This document shows positions 34,620 to 47,109 of a stretch of 64,000 nucleotides of DNA, in pieces. Both the position numbers and the translations under genes were made by a program. The stretch covers positions 1,685,640 to 1,749,639 of the forward strand of contig CM072152.1 in NCBI GenBank assembly GCA_036850595.1, written 5' to 3'. Every line of letters starts with the position of its first letter. The first letter of the stretch is position 1. Origin of the DNA: Rhyacichthys aspro (Eukaryota; Chordata; Actinopteri; Gobiiformes; Rhyacichthyidae). Below the pieces are notes generated by a model. It ran no database searches. It had not been told where the DNA came from and saw only the letters and a program-made list of their open reading frames with translations.

Positions 34620-36120
34620 CTTAGGACTATGGCTTGAAAAGGACTCTTTCTGTCTAAACAGACAATTACAACAGCAGTGAAAACAATAGTGCAGAAGACA
34701 ACAGTAGTGGTCTATTCCTAAAATAAAACAAAGAATAAACACTACTAATAGGCATTCAAACACTTTACAATACAGTACATTCAGTTACCGAACGTTTTGT
34801 TAGCAAAATAAAATACATTGCTCAAAACATGTTACTGCATTAATGAACATGAACTTACTTCAAAATGGCGCACAGCCTGCCCTTAATGAAGAATGCAGTT
34901 CAGAAGACACATGGACAGTTGTTATCTCCCCTCTGGACAAGTCAAATGCACAAAATATAAGAAAATTCATTTGAACAGTCACTAAGGTTGAATAACGTAC
35001 TCATTTCAACATTTACGCCGTTGCGCTGCTTAGTATCTCTAAACATGACTGTAGGCGCTCGATAGTACCACGTTTGGTCGATCTATGCCTATCAACACTG
35101 TTTACAGAATCATCATGCTAATCTTATTTTGCCGGACTTATTAAAGACATATCTAAACAGTAATTAAGATTATTCTTATATCTCACGGAGTCTTTAAGCA
35201 TTTCTCCACTTCACTTGACATAAGTATGCACCAACACTGTCCATTTCAGACCACGAAAAAGACACTGTCATGGGCTGATGACGTCACATGTGTGACTTAG
35301 TATTTGTGTGAGTAAACTGCCATTATCCATAAAATTACAGCACTATTTGCTGGACAATGTAAAGAACTACTCTGACTTGCAAAAGAGAATTATAACCAGC
35401 TTATGAAGAATTAACAGGTTTTTGACCAGGCTACATATATATTCTTGGTCATGTTACTAATTCAGTGGCTAGAATTTTCATCCCATTTACACTTGAGGAG
35501 AAGAGATGGATAAGTAAGGATTAATGAACAAGGAAGTGTGTGTTACAGCACAGAGGCCAGCACCACCCAACACAAAATGAAATAATTGTATTGAAATATT
35601 CAGTTGTACATAATATTATTATGTTACATCAAGAACTCTGTTTTGTTGAGAAATATCTCCTCTGTAAAATATGCTTATCACCAATAAAGCAGCTCTGATT
35701 AAACTAATGGGGTCTTGTTTGCTTTGTCTCTGTGAGCTAAAATGAAATAGGCCTTAATAGATAAGGGTTTACATGAAAAATACACCAATCGGCTGCTCCT
35801 GTTAAGAAATCTTATCCAGTCTTATCTAATGAACAAAGAGGAAATAGTAGTTACTGAATGTAACTCTAGTTCTATGAGTATGCACATAACCCTCTACCCT
35901 CATGCCCAGTTGGCCAGACCTCTCATGGAACGGCAGTTACATCCAGTAACTATCCCAATGTGGTCTGAAGCAACAACAAGAGGACAACATCCTCAGAGAC
36001 TCCCCTCCCTGAGAGACACTGGACATGGACTGCCCATGCACTTTTTTCTGTTTATATATAAATCTCCAATTGTACTTTTTGACCTTATTTATGACTACGT
36101 GTAGTTATTTAGCACAATGT
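34620..36120. other. Intergenic sequence, one possible DIRS-type terminus
   Basis: No gene recognised. At about 35830-35980, AGTTACTGAATGTAACTCTA, then GTTCTATGAGTATGCACATA, and further on GGAACGGCAGTTACATCCAG look like the terminal region of fish DIRS elements; this is weak. A TGACGTCA lies at 35279-35286 without an assignable gene. Confidence 0.35.
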
Positions 36121-36199
36121 TCTTTGTTCTCAGTAGAACAGTGACAGCCTGTCCCCGGGGAGACGGAGATTTAATGATTTATGCCAGTTTAACAGTCTG

Positions 36200-36515
36200 A
36201 AATGTTGGAGGTGGTTTCTATGACATTGTTTCTTGTAGTGAGCACTGTAGATTTTGTAAAAAGAGTACTATGTCATTGTCATAGAGACTGATTTTATGGG
36301 GGACACTGGGTGTTTTTATTCCTTTGATGAGGTTGATGGGGATGACATTTTTTTCACACATGCAGGAGCCATTTTTATGGATGACTGCTGCAAGTAGTTC
36401 AATGAAGATGGTAAAAAGAAAGGGAGAGAGTGGACATCCCTGCCTAGTCCCCTTGTAATGTGTAAAGCTATGTGATGTTAATCCATTAGTACTTACAGTG
36501 GCTGTTGCCAATAAT
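36200..36515 (-). mobile_element. L1-type LINE reverse-transcriptase fragment
   Basis: The minus-strand frame carries the RT signature FTHYKGTRQGCPLSPFLF, followed by FIELLAAVI and ISLYDNDIVLFLQN, where the usual YADD is YDND. Only this part of ORF2 remains. Confidence 0.8.
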
Positions 36516-37103
36516 TAAACTCAAAAAAGAAACTGTTCAGAATTACTAGACAAACGTACTTCATTCTCACTGCACTTCTTGACTTTAAACCCTGGAATAA
36601 AATGAAAAAAGTGTTGGACCATCTGTGTAACACTGGACTCTAAGGTTGAATCTGAATACATCAAATTGTTGACGTAGCTCACAAAGGTTAAGGAACAGGA
36701 ATCAGGAACTATCATTTTGAGGTATTCAGATTCTGCCTAAGCACTGCACTCGCAAAGATGTGAACAACGAACAGTAGAGGGCAGCAATACGCCATTGTTG
36801 CTTGTAGTCTGCTACACCAGGACAAGAAGAAGATTTCCCATCATCCTGTAGTTACGTTGGTTACGTTACACTCAGAGTTATGGTTAGTTTTAGAGAAACG
36901 GCCAACAAATAGCGTCTTTATTCTCTATTTCTCGCAGTTGTGGTCGTGGAGCTCCACTCGTGGACACAAAAACGTCCACACTGGCTACATTTGAGGCAGT
37001 GTCCGTGCGTTTCTTCTCTGATGTGAGCCCCTCTTAATATCCAAGCTAACAGCAGCTAACAGTCAGTCAGCAGGAGCGGCTGCTGTGTGCACCTCAGCCC
37101 AAC

Positions 37104-40100
37104 ATGTACACTTTATTATCTGGACTTTACAAGTACATGTTCCAGAAGGACGAGTACTGCGTCTTAATCCTGGGACTGGACAACGCGGGGAAAACGGTAA
37201 CTATTCTCTGTCCGTCCAGTGTGTTGAGTCTGTGTGCTTGCAGCTAAGGTTCTGGAGCAAAAACAACTCAAATGGCTTACCCAAATAAAACGATATAGAA
37301 TCTAAAACTGATTACTAATGTTTGCCTTACTCCTTTTCAGAGAAAGAATCTTGATGCTTATATAAAAAATATATACAAAAGTATTTTCTAATCCAGTGAC
37401 TCAAACTATTAACAATGAGTACAATTTTATCCAATATTTGAATGCTCAAGCAACACCTACTTTACTTTGTTAAATTACTGGTCATAAAGAGAAATATAGA
37501 GAACTCAAATAGAAGTGTAATTTGAGTGTAGTAAAGATATACAGTAGTTAAAACAAAGCCATTTTTATTATTATGAATATTATTTACTATTTTGTCTACA
37601 GAAAAAAGGTAGAAATACCCATCAGGTGACTACATCACCCACTGTCTTAGACAAAGACTAAAGCAAAACTAAGCCTATGGTTAAATCAGAACTAAAGATG
37701 GATCTAAACTTTTCAACTTTTCAAGGTAATAGTCCAAGAAAAAATTAGATTTCATTTTTTTTTTTTTTCAGTCTGTAAAACAACCCTTCAAAGACTCACT
37801 GAGTACAACTCAAGAACACAGTTACCACAGTTTCAGAACCACAGTTCTATTTCATCCCTACTGACCGCTAGAGGCGGTGCTGAAAGCACTGGATGATCAT
37901 CCTTGTGGATACACAGGTCGAGAATCTAATAAAAACAAAGTCATCTGTGACCTCCCGGTGACCCACGTGAGGCTAATGTCACGTGACACAGTCCCTTTTC
38001 AACGCAACCTGACAGACCCCTTACCTACCAAGGTCAGCGACATAATGGCTATGCTCCTGAAGTTCAAACCCTGCTAGGCTCTACCTTATGTGTTGTACCT
38101 TCATCTTTTGGGCAAGCTGATGGCCACAGCCGGTGTAGTACCTCTGGGGCTGCTGTCTCTACGACCCCTGCAAATCTGGCTGAACAGCCTCTAACTGTAC
38201 CCTGCCCGGCTTTCTCATACTCACGTGTCATACACGTGTCTCCTCAGTGTTTTCAGTCCGTGTCCTAGTGGAGAAACGAGGCGTTTGTCACAAGGGGGGT
38301 CCCTGTGGGCTCCCTCCCAACTCGAAGGGAGGTTGTGCACACAAACATGTCTTTACAGGTTGGGGGCAACATGGCAGGGGCAAACTGTGCAGGGATATGG
38401 TCTATTCAGCAGTGCAGGGACCACATCAATGCCCTGGAGTTGTTGGCAGTAGAGCTGGCTGTCTCCTGATTTGGGCTGCTCCACAATTTCGCAGTCTGAG
38501 GGTGGTTCATATCCCAGATGCGTGGAACCTACCCACAGACTTTCTGTCAAGTCAGGATCTGTTGCCAGGGGAGTGTTTTTGAGAGTTGCCCACCACTTGC
38601 ACCTGCCCACGCGCCTTGTGGCACCTACATGGGACTTTTCCCTGGTACTTGAGGTTGTTTGAACCTTTGGACCTTAAGTGGCTTTCAATGACGTTTCTCC
38701 TGGCAATGGCCTCGGCAAAACGGTTTGATGCAGGGGCCCTTTCTGAGCCTCTATGTCCTGCGCGTGCGCTTGAGGCATACATCCGTGCTACAGGACCTGT
38801 GTGGAAGTCGGATCGCTTGTTTGTTTGTTTTGCTGGTGCCTGCATAGGTCAGGCTCTTTCAAAGCAACGCCTCACGCACTGGATTGTTGAGGTGATAAAA
38901 ACAGCTTACACTTTACAGGGACTGCCCTACTGACGGGGTGCGGTGTCATTCTACGAGGCGTCGTGACCTCGTGGGCTGCGATAATTAGCATGTCGCTGGA
39001 GGCTACATGTGCAGTGGCCTCCTAGATGTCTCTGACAACCAAGATTTTAGAGGGTGAACATGGACGTGCCCCATCCACTGGATGGGATACCACAGCAGTT
39101 TTGTTTTCAGAAGATTTTTTATTTTATTATCTGAATCGTATTTATTATTCAGATTTAATTGCTCAATATAGAATTAGCTATTATTTAAGTTATTGAACAT
39201 ACTCAAACGAAAGTGTTAAAACAAATAAAACCACTTGTTTGTTGCCACACAGAGCTATCAGGAATCCATAAGAGAATTGATAAATAATCGAATCGATAAG
39301 CAGAATCATCCGTGGCATTGATATTGATTAAAAATCTTATCAACTCCCATTCCTAGTCATCATTGTCCAAGACCAGGTAATATGCGTATTATAAGATCTT
39401 TAATAGGTGACAAACTCAAGACAGAGGATGAGACTACAACAATATACAGAAGAATGTGTTTGGGTTGAAAATGGCTGTCATTCATTGTATTCTTTTGCAG
39501 ACCTTTCTGGAACAAACCAAAACCAAATTCAGCAAGAATTACAAAGGGATGAATCTGTCGAAGATCACAACCACCGTTGGTCTGAACAGTAAGTGGAATT
39601 AGCTTATCACTGTGTATGATAAGAATAATGTTACTGCTCTATGTGTGACTTATGCTGCATTTCTGCAGTTGGCACAATCGACGTGGGCAAGGCTCGGCTC
39701 ATGTTCTGGGATCTGGGAGGTCAGGAAGAGCTGCAGTCTCTGTGGGACAAAGTGAGAGTGATCAGCACTCCTCCTCACAAACCCACCTCACTCTGATACT
39801 CATTGTTTCTGCTCACCCAGCGTAAACCTACCCATCATGAGTAGAACAGCTTTATGTTAGATCTGTTCACCTGTGTTGTCGATGTACATTATAAGGGACA
39901 AAATGCAGTCTAGCAGTTTTAAAATACACATTTTGCTTTGGCCATTTTCAAAAGTGCAAAGTTTGTTCCTGTTTTATTGCCCCAGTCAGCTTCTCCAAAC
40001 TGGAAGTGTGCTGACAGTTATCTTCTGCAGGACTCACATTACAATTGAAAAACATCTTTTAAACCTTATTCCTAAAATTCGAAAATACTGAATTAGCCCT

Positions 40101-41505
40101 TGAACATGCTGCAGATTCAGGGTGATACTCCAAACAGTATTTATGGAAAAGTTGGTTTATTTTTTAGTTTCAACCTAATAATAGCAGATATTTTTGTTTT
40201 ATGTACCAATCCTTACACTGACATGTCATGTTTGTGTTAAGTATTATGCAGAGTCTCATGGAGTCATCTATGTGATTGATTCGACTGATGAAGAGCGGCT
40301 TTCAGAATCCAAGGAGGCTTTTGGTCAGTCCAACTGTGCACTTGAGCAGTCAAAATAGGTTGAAATCTTTTGTTGCAATGATTAATAACATACTGCATTC
40401 TTGTGTCCTGAAGAGAAAATGATCAGCAGCGAGGCACTAGAAGGCGTTCCTCTACTAGTGCTAGCCAACAAACAGGATGTACCGGTACAGTCTCATACCA
40501 AGGAAAATAAATGCCCCAAAGTGTTTGGTGTTCTTCTAAATGTTTTGTCCGTTTTCAATCAGAACTGCTTGTCAGTGCCGGACATTAAAACAGCCTTCAG
40601 TGACTGTGCTCCAAAGATTGGTAAAAGAGACTGTTTGGTTCAGCCGTGTACTGCGCTCACAGGGTAAGACAGAGTGGTGTGTCTAAGCTGTTTAGTGGTT
40701 GAAAGTCAGTGGTTGAAATGTCCTCCTGGTTGTATCCCATGTGGTCAGTTCAGATATGAGCAGAAATCTAGCAGTAGCCGTAAACGCTGCTCACCTCCTC
40801 ACAGTGACACTGCTTGTTATTGTTTTATTAAAACATTTAAATTTAAACCGAACCGTATAAGTTAAGAGCTTACCTTAAATTTCAGGCTCTGAGTTCAGCA
40901 TCATGTGAGCCTGCAGTTATCTCCATCACGTGAATGCATTCCCCACAAACAAAGTAGTATTTTGCTTCGCTTTTTTTCATTCCTGATTTTCTTTATATGC
41001 TGTTTCTGTGTAAGCAAACGTAGCCAATGCTGGAATAGTGACTTGACTTAATGTTTACGATGTTGGTTTGGTGAGATATTTTTTCCATCATAAGCATTCA
41101 GAATTACAGTGTATAGTATATAGAGTATTTGATCAGTCTGGTGTATGTCAAACAGGGTATTCTTGCAATTTCATAGCATCAAGCCATAAAAACAAGTGAT
41201 ATTCAGGATTAGAGGCTATGTACTTAATAGAAAAAAAAAAGTTACAGTGTAGCGTTTTAGTTTAATATTTAAATAATTAGATAAAGTTTTACTTTTATGG
41301 TTTCTGATGTCTGCACAGCACTGTGCTCCATGAATAAATTGCAGTATTGTTATTATGCTCTTGTGCTTTTATAATGAATATGCTTATCAGGAGCTAACTT
41401 TTCCTGACGTTTTGCAGGGACGGAGTGAACGAAGGAATTGAGTGGATGGTGAAGTGTGTGGTGCGGAACATTCACCGGCCGCCCAGACAGAAGGACATCA
41501 CATAA
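37104..41505 (+). CDS. arfrp1: ADP-ribosylation factor-related protein 1, complete, 7 exons, 201 aa
   Basis: Exons: 37104-37196, 39501-39588, 39669-39751, 40242-40323, 40414-40484, 40563-40663, 41418-41505 (606 bases with stop). The product is an Arf-family small GTPase acting at the trans-Golgi, where family members recruit golgin and adaptor machinery. It starts MYTLLSGLYKYMFQKDEYC and carries the P-loop GLDNAGKT, switch I near TTTVGLNIGT, WDLGGQEE (switch II) and NKQD. The ends of exons 3 and 4 read LWDKYYAESHGVIYVIDSTD. The length equals the human protein as I recall it. The N-terminus lacks the Arf-type Gly2, as expected for this family (N-terminal Met-Tyr). The exon 5/6 junction gives DVPNCLSVPD. 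Intron 1 (2.3 kb) holds a DIRS fragment. It converges on stk35. Confidence 0.95.
38085..39070 (+). mobile_element. DIRS-type retrotransposon fragment (RNase H and tyrosine-recombinase parts)
   Basis: Motifs in order: VPLGLLSLRPLQIWLNSL (about 38135), an RNase H-like segment ending VVHIPDAWNLPTDFLSSQ, and a recombinase-like segment with FLLAMASAKRFDAG, RALEAYIRATGPVWKSDRLF and LSKQRLTHWIVEVI. Frameshifts separate them. Lies in intron 1 of arfrp1, same strand. Confidence 0.75.
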
Positions 41506-41559
41506 CGGCTCTGCTTCTCCGTTGACACTGGTTCTCTCCACATTCCACCTGAACTCTGG

Positions 41560-44500
41560 AACTGCTCCACCACCTTCTCCTTGTGTTTGAAGTGACTTTG
41601 GAACTTTCTACTTGGAGTCCATTACCTGATGAGACAGAACTGCGTGATCCCTCTGAAGCCAGCAGAAGATTGAAGGGTGTGCGACAGTGATGTTGTAATG
41701 TTTAATATGTTTAATTTCTGAGTTACATGCATTAAACTATATTTTACACACAAGCGAGCTGAAATCCTAATGCACTTTGTTCCGTAAGCCCCATCCCTCC
41801 CAGCAGTAGGGTACACCATTGTTTGGAACAGCAGCCCCTGAGCTGTCTTGTTTCTACTGTAGGTTTACATTTTGGTTAGGCTTATCAATACCACACTTTT
41901 TTATTTCCAATGTGAGCCTTGACTTTTCTCTATTTTCTTTGTGGAACAGATAATTAAATGTACAAACAGAGAGTTGCCAAGTATGAGATGATACACATAC
42001 AGAATGCCATACCATTACTCTAATACACATTAGGTAGAATCATGGGCAGCCTGGGATGTATTACACCTTCATATGTATGAATTTAAATAAAAGTTAACAT
42101 TTCATCTTTTAGATTAAACATTCTGTATTAGAATAATAATATAAAAATGTACAAATAGATTCTCTGAGCCTTATGTATTTATAAGGGCGCAAGGTTGGTT
42201 TTGACCAAGATTAAATTCCTGTCTGGGATACGTTCTTTTTGTCCAAGGACACTTATACAGGCCTAGATGATAAGGCTACTTCTGAAGGTTAACGACTTTA
42301 AGTAACAGCAGCAATTCATAGCATTAAGTTAATCACAAGCACCTTAAAACCAACCTTTATTAGCATTAAAACATCCCTTGAGTCAAATGCCACAAGGTCA
42401 AGTTGCATAGTACACAACACAAGAAATCAACATGAAGAGAAACAATACAAGGAGACAGCTGATAGTGTGGTCATTTAAATGATAGTCAGGTGGTACACAT
42501 CCCAAAGCAGGACTGACAGCAAGGACAGATGCACTTAAGACAGGGTTACTTGGAATGAATTATTTCTTGACAGTAAGCACTGCTCTCCCATTTCCCATGT
42601 GACAGTTTATCCATTGAGCAGCATTTTCTAGAGAAAAAAAGAAAGCTGATAAAAGTTCAAGTATGTATTCTATGTAATCAAGTGTGTCAACTCATCTCTG
42701 GCATAAACACTGTGAAATGCACTATGACATAAAGGTAGTCAACACACAGCAAACCAATAGAGCTGAAGTCAAAGTGTTAACACGAGGTAGTAAGCTGAAT
42801 TCGCAACACTCTCGGGATATCCTGCTCTGTGTACATAGATCACTTATTTTAAACCACTGTCATTCCTGTAAACACAAATAGGACAGTTTACAAGCTTAAA
42901 GGCACCACAGGTTTGTCGACTACAGGTGCAACAGATCCATGGTCAGACATTGAAAACATAGTTGGTGCCGCTATAGATTTATAACAATGTAGCTTTCCTA
43001 ATAAAACTACCCTATTTATATGCTGAAATGCCAAAACAATACACTTGTGAATATATGTAGGCAATGTTTGATACATGCACCATTTAACAGGTGATGCTCA
43101 ATTAGCTTGAATCACTTGTTGAATGGTGTGTGTATTTGTGCCACTGTGAGCAAAGCTTATGTGGTCTCACTGTCATTATAGTCATGATCCAATGGAGTAT
43201 GAGGGAAAATCCAGTTATTACAAGAATAAGACATATGGCTATCGGAGAATAAGGATGTATTGGCATGGTAATCTAATGCTGAGATTGATGAGTTTAGGTT
43301 AACAGTGAAATATTACACATTAGATTTTTTACATTGTAGTATAATACTATGACTTATCCTTGTAACACTAAATCTTTGTTCTTATTAAATCACATATTTG
43401 AATATGGCCCCATACACTGATAATAATGGCATGTTAAAAATGGTCTCCGGAAATCTACACTGAAAAATCACAGGCAAAAGGGACTAATTTGATAGGAAAT
43501 GAAATCTTGAGGGGGTGATGAATGGTTGTCCACAAAAAGAGGAAGCACTGTTAGATATTTGGCGAAAAAAGTTTGGAAAAGGCCACAAAAGGTCAACTCA
43601 AAAAATAAAGAAAAAACCAAACAATCTTATGTGTCAACACAGTACAAGACTCAGCAGGGACTGGACCTGACTGAAATGTTCCCTAAAAGACGCAGTAGTT
43701 TTCCACAAGCAGTCTTTGTTGTCAGCATTTTTCATTCACGGTGCACATTCAAAAGGCATTATCAACTCCCAAAGTCCCAAAACAACCGCCACTATACTGA
43801 TCACTTAAGCACAAACCCTGCACCTGGTTGAGATGAGTTCGTCCTACGGTTTGTGAAGGCTGTGCAGCACTTTAAGACATAATGAAGAATCAGATTCACA
43901 CTGTAAACAGGTTTTAAACATGTTTCTCCAGAGCACACACACTGCAGGAGGAAGAGCTGCCTGTGCATCTCCTCAGCTTCATATTCTTCAACCTTTACAT
44001 CAACACTGTCAGAAGTAGCAGCTCCAGGAGGCATCATAGTCTGCGGAAAACACAATAGAGAGGACCATGTAAGGCACAGGGATTATCTTTGACCTTCATC
44101 AGTGAAGTAGGGCAGGTATGTTCTCGTCACTCTGCTAAAAACTGGCCTCAGATTCTTCAAGCAAACAAAAAGTAAAAGTAAAGTCTTCCACTCTTCTTCC
44201 TCCTCTTTGTCATTAAGCTAAAACCACTAATACTGCAGCATGTTTATGCAACTGTCTCTTTAGAAGGGGCAGTCACATGACATGCAACAAGAGTGTTTAA
44301 AGTTCATATCAAGTTTAATGGACACCTTCTGATTTTTATTAAATACACCTACATCCTTTATTGGCGCTTTCTAATGACCTATGTAATATTTGTGATACCA
44401 TCAATATTTTTCAATAACGTGTTGTGTAGTGATTTACGATAATTTTGTATAACTGACTTGTTCCTGGGTGTTTCTGTGGTGCTGGGTGCTCCATAATGAC
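41560..44500. other. Convergent 3' UTR zone of arfrp1 and stk35
   Basis: No additional gene recognised. AATAAA at 42086-42091 is a likely arfrp1 signal. On the minus strand, AATAAA complements at 44357-44362, 44335-44340 and 42356-42361 are candidate stk35 signals, so its 3' UTR could be 0.2 or 2.2 kb. With the long UTR, a 0.3-kb tail-to-tail interval remains. Confidence 0.45.
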
Positions 44501-44552
44501 ATGAAACAAACCTTAAATTCTGATTACACAAACACCAAGTCGCACCTTCAAG

Positions 44553-46579
44553 TCAGACAGGGCACGTGACGTGGTCAATTCTGGTCTGCAGCTCGAAGGC
44601 ATCAGGTCGGTCCTGAGGGTTAACAGCCAGCATGTCCTGTAGCAGCTTCTTTACGCCATCACACATCTGAGACCTGCGCTTCTGAGGGATGCTTAGGACC
44701 ATCTTTGGGTTCTCCAGCAGCGCCTCACCCACCGGCACAATGCCCCTGCCCTGTCGCACATAAGTCCCGAGCAGCTCCCGTTTAGATTCAGCATCGATGA
44801 AAGTGATCCTCTCCAGCATGGCCCACATGATGATGCCCAGGGCAAAAATGTCAGCCTTGGCAGTGTAGTGGCCCTCCCACACCTCAGGGGCCATGAAGAA
44901 GTCCGAGCCACACGCCGACGACAGCCAGTATTTGTTAACATTGACATTTTTGTTGTTGTCCTCACAGTCTTTGCCCTCAGCGTTGTTTCGGAAACCTGCA
45001 CAAACCTTACTCAGCCCAAAGTCCGCCACCTTGAGGACAGGTGAGCCCGACTTCTCTGAGATGAGGATGTTGTCTGGTTTGAGGTCTCGGTGGACAATGT
45101 TGTTGTGATGCAGAAAGGCGACAGCGCTGGTCAGCTGCTGCATGAAGCAGGTGTTGGTCTGTGGGTCGGGACGGCGGGAGAGAATGAAGTGGTTCAGGTC
45201 TCCGCCTTCACAGAACTCCATGACAAACCAGAGGTAGCACGGTTCATGAGGGGAACTGAGGACCCTCTCACCTAAAATATATAGTTCAGCATATTTGTAA
45301 CACACCATGTGGATATTAGCATTACTGATGCATAAATACAAACATAAAGTTCAAGTTATTGTCTCATATTCAATATTGCATAATATGCAATATTCAATAT
45401 GAGACAACAACTTGACATGCACCTATTTGGTTTCATTATAATTAAAAAACATTTTTATGATTCAGGAAAAATGACATTAGCCACCCCCTGACCTTTAGAG
45501 GAACCACTGACAATTCAAGATCAAATACAAGTCTCTTGTTTTGGTTAGGTTTTGCAGTCTTGTAAGAGTTGTTATGGGATAAGTTACTTATGAGATAAGT
45601 GTTTCTCACTGGAAATGATTATTTCAAATTTACAAAAAAAAAAAAAGTACAAACCGGGGTAAGTTAGGGTTAGGGTTTGTCAGCCAACTTTAACTGATTG
45701 CAACAGTTCTGTTTCTGAGTAATCTGTGAGCCCTCAATAACTGTGGTGTGGGGTGTACTGAGAAATTACATTCAATCAAAGCACAACTCAGCACATTCTT
45801 TAACGTGCAGTGCCAGTGTAGTAAATTGTGCAGTAATTTACGACCATGGGTTTAGAATACAGGACATTGGTGTAATAAGAGAATGTGTTGTTCCTCTGTG
45901 CTTTATTTGTCATAAATACACAGTCTATGCAATTGAAATATAAGCATGTTTGTAGTTTGTATTAGCTTAGACATCCAAAGCTGTGCTCTTCATGTCTGAT
46001 ACCCCTTATTAATAAGAATTTGAAGCCCATGTTGCTCACGATAACCCCACCGGAATACCAATAGTAGATAGATCCAAAACAGTGGACATTTTGTGTTTTC
46101 ACAACTCCCTAACCCCCAGTGAGGCTGTGTCATGTCGACAAAAGCAAGTCTAAAAAAGGGCCCATTGTGCAATGACTCGCATCAAAGGACAAGGCACAGT
46201 GGACGCAGAACTGCTAGTTTTGAAGCAGCAGGCTCTGACCTTTGAGGGACGTCTCGACCAGGCGCAGGTACTGCTTGGAGCGCTTGTTGCCGTGGCTCAT
46301 CTTCTGGGCCAGACCGTTCCTCTGCAGCACGCACTCTTCCAGATGCACAACGTTCTCGTGCCGTTTCTCCAGACTCGTGAGTGCCCAAAACTCCTGCAGC
46401 GCGAGCTCCACGTTTTCCGGCGCGTCGCATCGCAGTTTCTTTACCGCCACCTTGGCACCGGACTTCCGCGCCTGCGCCTCGTACACCACCCCGTACGTGC
46501 CCCTGCCCACCTCCCGCAGCAAGCTGTAGCGGGGCGCCATGACCCTGTGCTCCAGGCCGAGGCCGCACTCCCGCTCCAT
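44553..46579 (-). CDS. stk35: Serine/threonine kinase 35-type protein kinase, 2 exons, 352 aa
   Basis: Exon 1 46579-46240, exon 2 45271-44553; intron phase 1. The kinase domain starts at RYSLLREVGRGTYGVVYEA (P-loop, residues about 17-35) and has the ATP Lys in VAVKKLRC, IVHRDLKPDNIL, KVADFGLSKVC and MAPEVWEGHY. It ends with NPQDRPDAFELQTR and HVTCPV*. The block MSHGNK ... YLRLVETSLKGERVL at the exon junction and NVNVNKYWLSSACGSDFFMAPE are characteristic of STK35 and fit it better than the related PDIK1L. STK35 is a nuclear kinase that contacts the actin/CLIK1 system (family knowledge). I chose the ATG at 46577-46579; the next, at 46538-46540, lies just before RYSLL. The frame stays open upstream to about 46822 without another ATG, so a longer non-AUG form cannot be excluded. 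Mammalian STK35 has a longer N-terminus. Confidence 0.9.
45359..45407. repeat. Near-perfect 49-bp palindrome in the stk35 intron
   Basis: Begins TTGTCTCATATTCAATATTG and ends CAATATTCAATATGAGACAA, with a centre near 45383. Arms match except at mirrored C/C positions and the centre. No spacer, so it is a candidate cruciform. Confidence 0.85.
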
Positions 46580-46814
46580 GTCATGGTCCGTTTCCGTGCC
46601 CCCCGACCATTTAACAACAAAGACTTCCTCCTTATCTCCACAAACGACCCCGGACGTGGCCTCTAGACCTTGGCAATACACCCACCGGCGGCGGTGCCTG
46701 TGGATTCGCCAAGGTTCCGGATGTGTTATGAAAACGGACAGGAAGCGGCGTGCAGACAGAGAGGAAGCGCGGCAAAGCGAGGCGAGTACTTCTGGTCTGG
46801 CCTTCGAAATAAAA

Positions 46815-46870
46815 CTGGACAAGGGCCGTTTCCCAGTTGCCAGGATCCTTTCTCCGGAGAGATGTGGAAG
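46815..46870. mobile_element. Lone transposon terminus upstream of stk35
   Basis: GGGCCGTTTCCCAGTTGCCA, then GGATCCTTTCTCCGGAG, matches the termini of the element at 22620-23025 (arms CCAATTGCCAGGATCCTTCC). No opposite arm is seen within the next kilobase. Confidence 0.5.
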
Positions 46871-47109
46871 AAGTCAAAAGAGGCCAGAGTCTGCAGAGAG
46901 ATGAACATGGATACTACTCTCTATTCACATGGAACTTCTTTTATTTTACAGATTTATAGGCAAAATAATTGACCACCAAAGTGATGAAGAAGGACACTGG
47001 ATAATGGTTGTTGTGATGGCTGATATAGGACTACAAATGTATACTGATTAATGACAACAGGTCCCTCAATAGAAATATGATGTCAAAAATAAATCAAGCA
47101 ATTGGGGAG

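Noticed and set aside
36521..36715. 64-aa minus-strand frame next to the LINE RT fragment
   Set aside because: No similarity to LINE ORF2 or Ig domains that I can see; composition is uninformative.
39235..39360. Transposon end with GATTGATAAATAATCGAATCG and TTATCAACTCCCATTCCTAG
   Set aside because: Looks like one terminus of a known-type fish DNA element, but the partner end was not found.
46182..46972. Several Arg/Pro-rich frames on both strands around stk35 exon 1
   Set aside because: Shadow frames of the kinase exon in GC-rich sequence.
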